Positions 1 to 12,000 of a stretch of 64,000 nt of DNA are shown one piece after another. The stretch is from assembly GCA_048772705.1 (NCBI GenBank), contig JBLWGC010000133.1, positions 62,001-126,000 on the forward strand, in the 5' to 3' direction. Below the pieces are notes generated by a model that was given only the letters and a program-made list of their open reading frames with translations, was not told the origin of the DNA and did no database searches. Both the position numbers and the translations under genes were made by a program. Position 1 is the stretch's first letter, and every line of letters starts with the position of its first letter. The DNA comes from Leidyana gryllorum EB-2025a (lineage: Eukaryota; Apicomplexa).

Positions 1-110
1 GTACCCACGCAGGCCATGGACAGGTTTACCGACGTCAATAGAGCTCGTGACACAGTCTCGGTGGCACAGGCTGCTCTGCGATTTGAAAGTAGGGGCGGGG
101 GCGGCACTCA

Positions 111-2318
111 CTATTCGGTTGGATGATCTACGAATGGGAGATCTTCAAAGGCCAGGTGCTTGGGTTGAGTGTGGGGGAGATCCTTGACACCGCAGTAGGT
201 GGGTTTCTGACGGACATTGACGTAAAAGGATAAGATGCCTTTGACGATAACGTCGCGCGTAAAGTGAACTTTGTCGATGCACACTCTCAGTACATCCACT
301 GGAGCGGGAAGGTCCTGGGTCTCGCGCTTGGCTCTGGGCATTAGCACTGAGCTCCAGGGGGGTGAGATAGGACATATCAGCGGCAGGTCTGGCGGTGAGT
401 GAGAAGGGCATTGAGTTTACGGACTTCTTATAACTTACGACTGAGTAGAGCTCTGAGGTGAGGGGGGGAATGTCTATCGAACCACAGACCCAAGTCTCCT
501 GGGAGAATGGGGTCGGGACGAGGATCAGCTGCCTGCGCGAATGTCATGTTACAGAGAGTCTCTGCAAAGCTGGATTTGACGGCGTGAGGCGCAGCCGCGG
601 CCTCGACGTGCCGAGCCACGTAATGCAACAAGGATCCAGACGTCTTGAGCCGCTGATGAGGGGGTGGCGGCGCTATGTGGAACTTTGGTTTGTATGTGAA
701 TGTGAAGAAAGCGACGTTCTCTGTATCCTGGAGAACAGCGAGGGACTCCTGAGTGGAGTTTTGGGCCATTGTGTATATGTGAAGAGACGATAGTTTCACT
801 CACTGTCTTCTCAAAGTCCCGGTCAAACGCATCACTGTGGGACACCGAACACTCTTCGACGAGCGGGAGACGTTCCGACTCATGTCGAGTTGGCGGTGTG
901 GCAGAGAGGACGAATTCCTGGAAGCAGCACTCATCTCCATACACCAAGTCCAGCACCAAGCACACTTGGGTGTGACAGAGGTCTCGCAAGCGGTCTGTAA
1001 TAACGGCTTTGAGATCTTTGATGAATACTCCGCCAGATTGGGGATGGAGATAGATTTTGGCATCCTCAGCATTCACCTTCCACCCTTCCGGATGTTTGGA
1101 GGTGAAGGGAATGTGATCGAATCCCGTCCAGGTGTGCAAATAGATGAATACGGCTTCACCCGGTTGGGCTGCTTGCAGGAATTGGTCCAAACTATTCTGC
1201 GTGGATGTGAGTTTGGCTGAGCGTCCATTACCAATAATGTGCTCTCCTGAGTCTCTCCGGGACTCGTCAGACACCTGAGTCAAAGTGTGTGGTGATTGAG
1301 CGTTGCGCATCAAACAGACTGCGTCTTGTTGCAGTGAGAATAACTTCCACAAACCGGAAGTCTCACTTACTCAGAAATCGTTACTCCACTCTGCTTCAGG
1401 ATATGGAGCGATTCGTTCACAGCCCCACTTAGGAAAGAGGGTTTGTGGTATCGGTCTTCGTCATCACAGTACACTATGAAAGCTCTGACGGGTTCGTCAC
1501 TAACGGCAGAGGGGAGGACGGAGACGGGCAGAGGCGCAACGGGCTGCTGATGATGATGATATATGTCCACCCAAGGCTTCACAAAATGGCGCTCCTCTTT
1601 CAGAGACACAGGCAGGAGCTCCTCGGTGGCGGAGGAGGACGAGGCCTCCTCGTCATGTAGACCGCCATCGCGCTCGTGTCGGACCATTGACGGTACAGTT
1701 TGGATCATAGCGTTCATATTGTTGCGCATCACCGTTGGATTTGGCGGGTTGGACACATCGGCCACCGTCACTCCCTGAGGAATGCCCAACACCGCACGGG
1801 GGTCGGGATACAAAATAGTGGTGGTCGGCATAGAGGTAAAGACAGCGGGGGTCTCTGCCCTTTTGACACCGGTTGCGGGGAAACGGCGGCTGGCAGATCG
1901 CGTGTGACGGCCGGTGGACGGGGGCGAGCCGGTGGAGGTCGTTCTGCGAACATCACTTCCACTTCGCAATACGGGAGCGATTCGTACATCTCTTCTGCGG
2001 CACAGTGGATCGTAGGGACTCGGATCAGTTCGCTCACTTTGCGGTGGATTTGGCGATGTCATTGCGTCTGCTCATCTTTACGCGTGGAGGAGGTGACGAG
2101 GGGGGCCCCGGGCTCGCGAATGATACTGTGGGGCCGGCCAATGTGTTGACATGACGGATAGTCCGTGGGGGCAAATCAACATCGACAGCAATTGGGGGGG
2201 ATGCGCTCGGATGATTAGCCATCCGAGGCATCGGGGGCAGGACGTTAGCACCGGCATCGATCGGGCAGGTCAGGCGATAGCCGACTTTGTGATGTAAGCA
2301 CTCAGCGTCACTGTTCAT
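111..2318 (-). CDS. Divergent caspase-fold protein, probably catalytically inactive
   Basis: I join what look like two neighbouring genes. The upstream exon (about 2060-1369) has a long disordered head and ends in a strand-loop-helix like the start of caspase/metacaspase domains (VRAFIVYCDD about 1475, then GAVNESLHILKQSG). It stops at a perfect GTAAGT donor. Downstream exons continue the fold: QPGEAVFIYLHTWTGFD (about 1110-1165) where the family has the strand before its catalytic His, CLVLDLVYGDECC (about 925-962) where it has the Cys strand, then a small-subunit-like piece. An intron at about 790-736 (GTGAGT...CTCAG, phase 0) and another at about 439-390 lead to a C-terminal segment ending at the TAG at 111. 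By alignment the His is Trp and the Cys is Val, so activity looks lost. The exact splice between about 1369 and 1240 is ambiguous (several acceptors keep frame), and the first exon (ATG at 2318 or about 2154) is unresolved. Fold assignment is from pattern only. Confidence 0.45.
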
Positions 2319-2399
2319 CTATTCTATATATATTTCTACACCCCTAAGCTATCTGTGATGTTTGATACTACTAACACTGCCAGAATATTCGAATTGCGG

Positions 2400-4652
2400 T
2401 CACGGAGCAGTTGCTTTGATTCGAATTGCGCGTGGGATGGAGTGTTCTGGACAAAATGAATCGTTCACCGTCACCTTGATGCCCTCGCCCAATGCCCTCT
2501 CAATTTTAGCCGCGTGAGGGATCCATCGGTGCGCTTGCTGCGTTTGGAACAGAATAGGGAGCAAAATACTGGGGTCCGTCGGCAGCGGAAGCTGTGACTG
2601 TGAATCACGGTTTGGTCTCAAACAATCACTTACACTGTCGTGTGTGCAATAACACGTATTGGGCAATTTGGGTGAAGTTATCGAGGTGTCAGAATCCGGC
2701 GGGGGTGCTGAGGATCCAGAGTTCGATGCAGCTGTCGTTTCGCGGTGGTGCGGTCGAGGCGATATCGGTGGGAGACATTCCTTCCGCGTTGGCGAACTCA
2801 AAAGATGAGTGTCCGACACAAACGGGAGCACACCAGAGCCTTTGTGGATATCTTTGATGATCTCTCTCTTATCGTCTCTGTCACGAGGCGAATGGAACCG
2901 CGAGCCTCCAAACACAGACTCAAATGCCGACGAGGACGAGTTGATGCTACTGAAACTCCCCTTTGAACTCGACGAAGCCGACGAAAAGGTCATTCCAGAC
3001 TCATTGGAGGGCAGTCTCGCCAAATCCTCGTGGTCGTCCTGCATACCCGTCCACAGCACACTTCTGCCGCTGAGTCGCGCGCTGGTGGCTACCGCCTCTC
3101 GACTCTTCTTCGAGGGATCGGTGGGCCCCGGAACAGCCGTACGAGTTGTCTTACTGTCAACAACACTGCCGAATTTGCTTCTTAGAGAAGAATCGGTCGC
3201 GGCAGTGTCGCCGGTGGTGGGCTGGCGGTTCACCAAATAAGTCTCCAGCTGCAGATTGTCCGGTTTGACCACCACAGCCTTATTGGCCTCCAACAGATGC
3301 ATCAACCCCGAAAAGGAGTCATCCCGAATAGTTACGTTCCTCTCAAGCAGCAGATCGACAGACGTTTTCCCGTCAGAAGAGTCCAGGCTACACAGATCAA
3401 TGACTTCCATCGCTCGCTCAGTGCGTGTGGCCTCGATGATCGATTTCGATCTCTCAGCCTCATCAGAGTGCGGTAACCCCTCCGTAGTCGCAACAACGTC
3501 GTGAGGCGCCGCAATTGGGACTTTCTCTGGCAGTACCGGAGGCCATTCAGAATTGGATGGGGGGACTATTTGATGGGCGGGGGGAAGACTTGGGTTCGGA
3601 TTCGGATTCTTTGGTACCACTGGACGAGCTTTGAGATTGAGGGGCGGAAGACTTCTGGACTTTTTGGCAATATTTACGGGAGAATTGGCGGCGGTCTTTA
3701 CGGTCTCACACTCTGTTGGGCGCAGAACCCGCGCTTCCTGTTGGTGTCGCAGGGTTTTCGCGCGGCCGACGAGTTGTGGTTCCAAATCTGTGTCTTCTTC
3801 GCCGAGCTCTCGTTGTTCCAGGCGAGCTTCAAATGGGTTCCAAACGGTGAATACGGATTTGGGAGACGCGCCCGGTTGCAGGAGTCGCTCTCTGCGCCAG
3901 TCTCTAATTGCACGATACCGTAGGATTTCCATTAGGCCGTATATATCGCGGTTGACCAAACCACGGGTACAGTTGTCGAGACAATAGGTTCCTTCTGAGG
4001 TCATACTGATCCATACCCGGAACATTTCCATAAACCACAGGTGATCAGCGGCGGGATGCGGGGCCGGGGTGACATAGTACCACTGCCAGAAAGCTCTGGT
4101 GGCAAAGATGCTGGGGTTATTGGTGGGCGGAGCACTGTTGGCTCCGCTTTGCAGAATCTCCGCAAACTCGGGACTGCGGGGCTGGAAGGAGTGCCATCTC
4201 TGCTTCCAGTTGGCGTAGAAGACTTTGAGAGCGGCGTAGCGGCCGCCCGCGGCATCGGCGGCTGGGGTTCGCACGCGTGCGGCGAGTCGTTCCGCCCTCA
4301 GGGGGTCCTGACACAGCCAGCGGAAGGCCGACTCAAAGTAGTTACCCTCGTGATGCACCAACGGCATCGCTTTGAGAACAAAGGTACTCTTCGGGAGTAA
4401 GGCGGGGTCGTCGACAGTGGTGGGGCTGCTGTTCGGGAGCAGCGGCAGCACCGGGGAGGTGGAGTCGTCCACCACCCCGCGGCCGGCCGCATCGAGCTCG
4501 CGATCCCTACCGAAAGAAGGAGGAGATGTGGGAAGCGTTACTGGGGGAGAGGAGAATAGGGGGCTGTCATTTGGCGGCAACTCTCCTCCTTCGGATTCGA
4601 GCCAAATGAGTGTTTGCGAGTTGCTGTGGAGACGAAGTTTCTCGTCTGACAT
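2400..4652 (-). CDS. Hypothetical protein, 750 aa, conserved-looking N-terminal domain
   Basis: Single open reading frame from a true ATG (4652) to 2400 with no intron needed. I do not recognise it. Residues about 95-270 look globular and rich in aromatic residues and Arg (for example ESAFRWLCQDPLRAERL, FWQWYYVTP, WFMEMFRVWISM, YGLMEILRYRAIRDWRRERL), suggesting a compact helical domain. The rest is low-complexity Ser/Pro/Asp-rich and probably disordered, with a Ser run (SSASSSSKGSFSSINSSSS) near residue 560. No signal peptide or membrane span is visible. It lies in the leftward run, 183 bp downstream of the small membrane-protein gene, with a (GT)n tract in the spacer. No function is proposed. 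Confidence 0.7.
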   Translation of the reverse strand: MSDEKLRLHSNSQTLIWLESEGGELPPNDSPLFSSPPVTLPTSPPSFGRDRELDAAGRGVVDDSTSPVLPLLPNSSPTTVDDPALLPKSTFVLKAMPLVHHEGNYFESAFRWLCQDPLRAERLAARVRTPAADAAGGRYAALKVFYANWKQRWHSFQPRSPEFAEILQSGANSAPPTNNPSIFATRAFWQWYYVTPAPHPAADHLWFMEMFRVWISMTSEGTYCLDNCTRGLVNRDIYGLMEILRYRAIRDWRRERLLQPGASPKSVFTVWNPFEARLEQRELGEEDTDLEPQLVGRAKTLRHQQEARVLRPTECETVKTAANSPVNIAKKSRSLPPLNLKARPVVPKNPNPNPSLPPAHQIVPPSNSEWPPVLPEKVPIAAPHDVVATTEGLPHSDEAERSKSIIEATRTERAMEVIDLCSLDSSDGKTSVDLLLERNVTIRDDSFSGLMHLLEANKAVVVKPDNLQLETYLVNRQPTTGDTAATDSSLRSKFGSVVDSKTTRTAVPGPTDPSKKSREAVATSARLSGRSVLWTGMQDDHEDLARLPSNESGMTFSSASSSSKGSFSSINSSSSAFESVFGGSRFHSPRDRDDKREIIKDIHKGSGVLPFVSDTHLLSSPTRKECLPPISPRPHHRETTAASNSGSSAPPPDSDTSITSPKLPNTCYCTHDSVSDCLRPNRDSQSQLPLPTDPSILLPILFQTQQAHRWIPHAAKIERALGEGIKVTVNDSFCPEHSIPRAIRIKATAP

Positions 4653-4835
4653 TGAGACAGAAATATGAATAAGCGGTCTATAAAGCTATGCTAGCAGTTG
4701 TGAGAGGTGTGACCTTAGGGTGAGAGAGAGTGTGTGTGTGTGTCGTGGTCTACCGAAAAAGAACGGAAGAGCCCTCTTCGACGTATGGGTGCGTGCGGCT
4801 TATAGTTGTGGGTGTCTTGGGGTGTGAGTGAGTCG

Positions 4836-5290
4836 TCAAGAGTCGTAGGTATCGATAATTTGGGAGGCGATGTCTCCGATCATTGGTCTTTGCTGCTGTT
4901 GTTGTGAGGACGGCGTAGGGAACGAAGGGGAGCGTTTCACCATGTTCCTATGGATTTGCTCTCGGAAAGCCTGCGGAGGTGCGTAGTATGCTGCCATTCT
5001 CCCCACCTCATAACTGGGCTCCTCCTGACGCCTGCGCGAGCCATAATCCAAACAGACCAAGACGACACAAATGATCGCCACTAAGAGAGACAACAGGACC
5101 CAACGACGGGTCGGTAGCGGAGGTTCGGGTGGAGCGACTTTGTCCACAACGTGTCCTGATTGGGGGGAGAGGTCACAGGAAAACAAAGGCGTGGTCACGC
5201 ACCGATTATGTTTCCGATTCCAACGCCGAGTAGCAGAACTGCGGGAACGGCAGATGCCGTGATCGCGCATAGGGCAGAGGGAATGGCCAT
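4836..5290 (-). CDS. Small membrane protein with two hydrophobic segments
   Basis: Two exons. Exon 1 starts at ATG 5290 and encodes a hydrophobic, signal-peptide-like start (MAIPSALCAITASAVPAVLL...). A 47-nt intron (5202-5156, GTGCGT...ATCAG) splits a Gly codon. Exon 2 reads through a Pro-rich linker into a clear transmembrane helix (VLLSLLVAIICVVLVCL) followed by a basic stop-transfer segment (DYGSRRRQ) and a tail with a short Gln run, ending at 4836. The protein is about 135 aa. The longer reading frame open upstream in exon 2 is intronic read-through. The family is unknown. The layout fits a bitopic or hairpin membrane protein with a cytosolic tail. Confidence 0.65.
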
Positions 5291-5356
5291 TGCTCAGTGG
5301 CGCATGCAAGGTGCACCTGTTTTGGAGAGGAAGGACGGATTGGTTCAACAGTTCAC

Positions 5357-7839
5357 TCAGACCTTCTCGCCTCTTTTCAATATAATACGCGGAGGTGGTT
5401 TCGAAGGTTTGGCGGTGGAATCCTCCTTACTGACCACGCTGGACAGTGTGGGTACATCCACATCACCAGTCACCCGCCCCAATTTGATTGACTGTCGAAT
5501 CGACGGAAAGTCCTCCGAATCCATCACCAACCCGTTCCCCGCTCCACCACCGGCCTCTGGACTCTTCTTCTTATTCCACAACCGCTTCTTCTTCAGCTCA
5601 CTTCCATTCGTCTCCACGCCAACGTGTTGTTTGCCTCCCGGCAAAGCACCCACCGTCGAGTTCTTCCACCCACCGCTGCCTTTCGCGAAACCCGGCGGCG
5701 GCAGAGGCGGAGCGCTTCCAACCGGATGGGCAGTGATCTCCGCGGCAGACCGTTGACGCCCCCGCACACCCGTCGTCGACGGGTCGGGGACCGCCGAGTG
5801 ACTGCTCGTGCGTTGGGGAAGTGGAGCTCCGCTCGTAGAAGTGGCCTTTGTTGTCAATGGCTGAACGTAATCTGCTCTCGAAACCGCACTCGGGGCGACA
5901 AAACCGCTCTGAGACGGCGTGGGCTCTGAAATATCGTCCAGCGACAGCCCGACGTCACTCAGTAAACGAGAGAGGAGGTCGCGCTGGTCCCGATCACTCG
6001 TCATCAGTATGCCATCCGCACCGCCGTCGCCTTCCGCAACGACTTCACTCATCATCGAGTGCACTGACGGTACATTGCGATCCTTACCAGCGGCCTCCGT
6101 CGTCCCCCTTTCCGCCCCCGCCGCCGCTGGCGCTGTCGGTCTTCGTCGGGGAGCGGGTTTCACCGTGGTGGCTGCCGAAGAGGCGACGGACTGAGAGCGC
6201 GCCTTGGAGGCGGCGTTCACGGCTCCTCCTGCGGCGGCAGACACTCTGTGAGAGGCAGCGGCCGCTGTTTGGGGGCTGGCGTCGGGCCTCTGGAGTCTCT
6301 CGAGCTCCATGGGACTGATGCGCCTTTCCCATTTGGCGGGTCCGTGTTCTTGCAGGACTGAGATCCACGCTTGCATAGCCTTTATGAAAGGGATCACGTG
6401 ACTGCTGACAATGACAGGCAATTTTCTGAAGGACGTTCAGAGAGACCGTGCGTGGGGAAACTACTCGTGTTTGGGTCGCGCTTACGTAGACTTGATTCTG
6501 TGCGATACAGATACACTCGGCCGCTGGCCGCCAGAGAAGACGGTGGTGGAATGGAATTTCAGTCGACCTCCCCGCTTTCCAGCGACTTTGTCCCGTTTGC
6601 TCGCCCCTTTGCGACCCACGTCGCCGAGAGCTGAGATCCATACCCAGCGAATCTCGGATATCTCTTTGCGCTTCTGAGGCCCAAAAGCCGTCTTCTCGCA
6701 TAGACCGGGAATGAGAAAGAGCTTCACCGCTTGCTTCCCCACAGTCCGCTCAACAAACATCTGCAGCCGTCAATTTGAGGCAAAGAGGGGAAGAGGGGAA
6801 GAAGAAGAAAGTAGTGTTTTAATTACCTTTTCGTTTATGGTTTGAGATATGTCGAGACCAATCTCTTCGGCAATCTCGCGGATGGCACATACGACATCGG
6901 ATTCCTGTTCGTCCATTTTCCCCCGCGGGAAAGTCCAGCGACCTCCTTTCCATCCCTGGACTGATGGACAGTGTCGCTTTTGCCGAGTGCAGTGTCTCAC
7001 CTAACAAAACCTTTGTCAAATCCTTATTGAGAATGATAGCGCCCCGTAGGGGAATGGTTTTGCAATACGTAACCCAATCGCGCATTATGTGGTCTCTCCG
7101 GTTGGCGGGAATGTATCGTCTGCGCGCGGGAGTCGGAAAAGGACGCGGCGGTGGTGACGGCTTACTGGAGGATGGGGAAGGTGTCCCACAGGACCAACCC
7201 AAAGTGCCGCAGAGACAGTCTGGGCAGAGTGTTCTCATAGTTATCGTAGTAAAAATCCTCGTACCACCATTGCGCTTCCTGTTAACGAGTTGCTGTGCGT
7301 TGTGCGTTGTGGATTACCTGCACTTGGAAGTGGAGATGCACGTGGTCCTGGAGCAAACTCGGGGGGAGATTTATGAGGAAGCGGCCGAAACAGTCCAAAA
7401 GAGCGTTTTCAAAGAGGCCAAAGTCGACATGGCTCAGGGATTCGGGGGCAGTCTCGAGGATCTGAGCCAGACGGTCGAGGCTGATGCGGCGGAAATCTCG
7501 GCCGTCCGGCGGGGGCGGGTCAGGGTCGTCACAGTCTTCTTCTTCTTCCTCGTCGTCGTCTTCTTCTATTTCCTCCTCTATAATATCGTCGTCTTCCTCG
7601 ACTGCTTCTGGCCGAGGGGCCGTGGCAGGGGGGAGCATCCGCTCGTCTTTTACTACGGAAGGGATGGGGATCGAGTGGGGTTCTAGGCCGAGGTGGCAGT
7701 AACAGGGGGGCGGGGCGACAGGAAGGGAAGGGCGGCAATAGCGGCAAGCTTCCGCGCACGCCCGGCAGTAACAGTGAGGGCGAGGTGGTGGGTATCTCCG
7801 TCGGTCATTGTAGTCTTGCGGCAGCCAGGGTTCTAGCAT
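5357..7839 (-). CDS. DCP2: mRNA-decapping enzyme DCP2 (Nudix hydrolase)
   Basis: Removes the 5' m7G cap from mRNA in the cytoplasm. After an acidic N-terminal region, Box A is visible (LLDCFGRFLINLPPSLLQDH, then EAQWWYEDFYYDNY across a 39-nt intron). The Nudix domain follows: LRGAIILNKDLTKVLLVQGW (spliced over a 42-nt intron), WTFPRGKMDEQESDVVCAIR with REIAEEIGLDI, i.e. the Nudix box with its catalytic Glu residues, then AVKLFLIPG and RKEISEIRW, typical of DCP2. Further introns of about 64 and 60 nt precede KLPVIVSSHVIPFIKAMQAW, the end of the catalytic region. A roughly 330-residue disordered tail follows, about 760 aa in all. Unusual is the N-terminus from ATG 7839: a Cys-rich stretch (CYCRACAEACRYC) and a long Glu/Asp run before Box A. 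Confidence 0.9.
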
Positions 7840-7892
7840 GGAGCAAGAGGCCCCGAATTACAAAGAAATTTCTATCTAAACCCCACGAAAAG

Positions 7893-9021
7893 CTACAAGG
7901 CCTGGACAGACGTACTTCGTCTGTGTCCGCGTTCTGCCACGGAACGTTCCAGGTGGCGGAGAATGTGAGTAGCATTCAGGCTCAGCGCCAGGTTCATCGC
8001 ATTGTAACCACCCTGCAAAACGAAGCGTCCACCTACGACCGGCCCCCGGAAAACTGACTTACCGGAGTCGTCATGCGCGGATTTGCGCCAGAGTCCAGCA
8101 ACAACCGGACAATGTCCTCCGACATGTTGTGCACTGCCGAGTACAAAGCTGTGTTCCCAGTCTGCAACACCAATCAATCAGTCAACCACCAATCAAACAC
8201 ACACACACTCACCTTTGTATAACGGTTCGGGTCTGCCCCCGCCTTTAACAGGCGCTGCACCACACCGGTGTGACCCTTACTCGCCGCTAAATGCAGCGGA
8301 GTCGCATCGAGCTGCAATCTTAACTACACCAACGCACACACACACGGTAGAGACTCACCTTGGACAGGGCGTCCGGGTTCGCGCCATGGGAGATCAGTAG
8401 ATCAGCCGCCTCGGTACATCCACGCAGTGCAGCAAAGTGCAGCGGAGAGTATTGATTCTCTATCTTGCCCGTAGAATTCGCGGCTTCCTTCTGCTCGGCT
8501 TCCGATTCCAGAGCCTCGAGCAGGGCCTGCAGCACTTGGGGCATCCGCGTATTTACCGCAAGGTGAACCAGCGTGAATCCTTGCAGGTCAGTCGCGTGAC
8601 ATATGAATTTCAAGCGATCGCTCCGCGGCATTGCACGGAGGAGGTTCCGCAACGAATGGGGCTCGCGACGTGCTATTGCCGTCTGCAACACCGTCTGTGT
8701 GGTCGACTCCACACAGTGCGAAACGCTTCGGCGCAAAGGAGCGATGGGAGGCCGTCGAGCCTTCAACTGAGCAGTCGATACCCGCGGGGGGAGGGATGAG
8801 GAGGCCGCAGAGGATACATTGGAGATGCTTGGTTTGGGAGCCGTCCGTGGAGTCGAACTCGCTGTTGTCACAACTCCCAAACTAGGCTTCACCACTTGTG
8901 GTTCCGCCGTCTGCAGAGCGCTCCGCACCCCCCGCCTAGCACAGAAACCCGCCATCAGCCATGCCCAGGGCATGACCAGGAACCTCCCGAGGTACCGGAT
9001 CCATGTGTGCGCGATAATCAT
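7893..9021 (-). CDS. Ankyrin-repeat protein with hydrophobic N-terminus
   Basis: Starts at ATG 9021 (the frame is open one GTG codon further). The N-terminus is hydrophobic (MIIAHTWIRYLGRFLVMPWA...), possibly a signal anchor. After a Ser/Pro-rich linker come ankyrin repeats: TDLQGFTLVHLAVNTRMPQV, NQYSPLHFAALRGCTEAADL, then across introns LDATPLHLAASKGHTGVVQR, TGNTALYSAVHNMSEDIVRL and a degenerate last repeat GGYNAMNLALSLNATHIL, ending at 7893. Introns near 8340-8310, 8220-8165 and 8060-8010 sit between repeats. The repeats form a protein-interaction surface; the partner is unknown. It lies 53 bp before the DCP2 start on the same strand. Confidence 0.75.
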
Positions 9022-9086
9022 CACGCTAAAGCAGGCAGGGAGTGGGTGCTCTTGTTATAGCGGAAAACCACTGGGCACACAAGATT

Positions 9087-12000
9087 TCACTGTAGGATCA
9101 GCACTAGTAAAGACGCGCTTCTGCTGCGACTGGTGTTTGTAATATCGTAAGACACAGCAGGTGGGATGATCAGCTGATCGCCTAACTTCAGACAAAAGTT
9201 CTGTGACCCGGTCATGTTCAGCCGGACCTCGCCCGACACCATGTAAATGCAGAAATGACAATCCTTTGTCGAGTCCAACCCTTTACTTTGGAGCGGCCGC
9301 AGAGATATCAAACAACAATTCATCCGCGCTCCACCTCCCAATTGCAGAATCAACCGAACCTGCACAAAGCCATCACTCTTTACCCCACCCGTTACACGCC
9401 CGATATCACTCACCTTGTAAGTCTCTCCCTGGCCACCCACAATGTCCATCCAATCAATCGCGCGCCATCGCACCATCCGCACTGAAACACCACATTCCAT
9501 GATACATACACACGTCTCGTAATCGAGCGACTTACTTCGCTCTTCTCCCCCGCCTTCATTCTCACTATAAACCGGCTTGGCTGGCGGGTTCTGCACAATA
9601 CAGCATGACACCCACGTGTGCGCACACACCGAGTCGCCTACCTGTAATCGGTCCATCCATTCCCTGGACACGCTGCATGGCTGAATTTCGATGACATCAC
9701 GTCCAGTGCGTTCAGTGGACGGGGGAGGTGCTGCCCCATTCACTTTGTTGTTCTCAGACAAGTCACCACCAGCACTCTGGGCGGCAGACACCGGGGGCAC
9801 GTCATCAGCGGATGGCCGCCGTCCAGCGCGCCCTTCTGCGCTGTTTCCCCTCTTCGGTGCACTGCTGCCAGAAGTCCGTCGGCCGTTGGCTGAGGATTCA
9901 CGAGCAGAGCTCTTTGGTCGAGCACTTGAAGATGCCGCCCCGGAGTTCCGTTTCGCACTGGCGCTCTTAGCTGAGGCTTTCTTCTTGTTCTTCAGGATTT
10001 TGCCATCCTCAATGGCTTTCTCCTCCACCTTATATATGGCCTTGGCTCTGTATGCGCGCGTACCGACAATGTCGGTGGCTTCGTACTCAATATGCTCATT
10101 CTCCCACCACTTCAGGGGAGCTATCCGGACTCTCTGGGGTCGCTGTCGCACTGCTTCAGGTTTCGGTTCAACGGGAGGAAGAGTGGTCTCTGTGATGCTG
10201 ATACGTCGTAGACTGGTGGCTTTCGGAACCGGCGGTTTCAACTTGTCGCGTTTGATTCTCTTGGCCGCGCCCTTGCGAGTGTCCGGTTCAGGACTGGCTT
10301 GAATTCCACATGACACTCTCCGGTCGGCGCTCGTGATCATTTCGGCAGCCGAACGTCGCCGAGGAGCGATTGGCTCGCCCATGACTTGGACGGGTGACTC
10401 ATTGACATCCACAAGATCGTCATCTGGGCCCAGCTGTCTTCCTCCTCCGTAACTGGAGTCGGAATCCAACATGTCAATGCTGGGGGGCGCAACGTCTTCA
10501 TCTTCGTTGTCTTCCTCGAATTCCGGTAGTTCTTCGGGTGGTGGTTCAGAGACCTTTGACGTACGTTTGGGCGCACCCTTGCGAATTGGAGGTGCTTTGG
10601 CTTTGGGCTTGACTTTGGCTTTTGCTGTGGCTTTGGCCTTTGCCCGCGAGCCCGCCTTTGTGGTGGCGCTGCCTCGCTTCTCTTTACTGACGGCAACTGC
10701 GTTGCGCTCCTCGTCGAGTGATGGTAAACTAACGAGAGGGTCGACCTCAGGCGAGGGCGCAGGCTCGGCCTCAGGTTCGGATGACGTGGGTGGTAAGTTC
10801 TCAGACGCTGGGGGATCGGGAGGGGCTGACGAGAGGACCGTTGGTAACGGGGTTGGATCATCCACCTCGATAGCTCGAGGACCGGCTGAGTCACCCTGAG
10901 TTGGACGAGGGGTGATCCATTCCGGCGAGTTCGGTTGCTCTGGTTGTTGACGTTTGGGTCTCTTTGGATTTTCCGCTGCTCGGGGAAGCGCATCGCTGTT
11001 AGACCGGCTTCGCTTACGCTTCGGGTTGGTCGGAGAAGGGTGATCCCGGACTGGAGAGGGGGAAGCCGATTGGACAAAGACAGCTTCTTTGAGCTTGTTC
11101 GCAGGCCTTCCCGGACGAGGCTCTTCCGGCAGCACCTCCTGCAGGACGTTTGCTGGCGGTTTCTTGGGAGGAGACGGCAGTGGAGGCTCAATTGGGGAGA
11201 CGGGATCGCTCCCGCTCGTAATGTCAACGATCATCGAATACGGCTCCGGCTGCTCCGCAGCGACGATGGACTGTTCATCTTCGCCGCCACCGGCGCGCGT
11301 TCCAAACGAGAACTGCTCCACCGATGAGGGGTCTTCTTGACTACGCCGTTTAGGGCGCTCCTCGTGGGCCCGGTGGGCCACACGTTCCTGTGGCGGCCCC
11401 GGAGGCGGAAGCGGTGGGGGAGGAGGCGGTATTGGTGTCGGTGGATAGTGTTCAATGAGAACAGGGCGGCGAGACGGGTGTTCCTCCAAATAGTCCCGGC
11501 GAGCTGGAGCACCGCGCACAGGGAGTGGGGGTGTGGAACGCGCGAATGCGTCCTTCTCGTGAAGAGGCGTGGAGGAAGGCCTCGCGAGGAATGGAGGTAA
11601 CATTGTCTAATTGAAGAATGTGACAAACGACTGTAACTCTCACCAGTGAGACCTCTTCAATGCCAGCCGCACGCAGTTGTTCTTGCCGATCTTGTTCAGC
11701 TCTCAGCTCGCGATACCGCTCGACTCCAGCTGACCCGCATATCGCATGAACAGCCGGTGTCAGACTCGGGAGTGTGGGCTGTTCTGCGGAGATCTCCCGA
11801 TCTTCTTCTTCTTCTCCGTCAACAAAGAGGGGAGCGGGGCGCTGTGGCTCGAGTGTGTGTCTACGTCGGGCCACCTGGGCCACAGCACGCGCAAGCGGCA
11901 GGGGAAGGGACACATTGTGGAGGAGATCAACGAGGGGATCTTCCTGTTGGGGTCGAGCACCGACGATAGCCGGGGGCGGCGGCAAGGCGTCGTCCTCGTC

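Noticed and set aside
1-110. Sequence left of the first stop codon
   Set aside because: Nothing supportable: no frame with a recognisable product; probably the 3' flank of the first gene or the edge of a neighbour.
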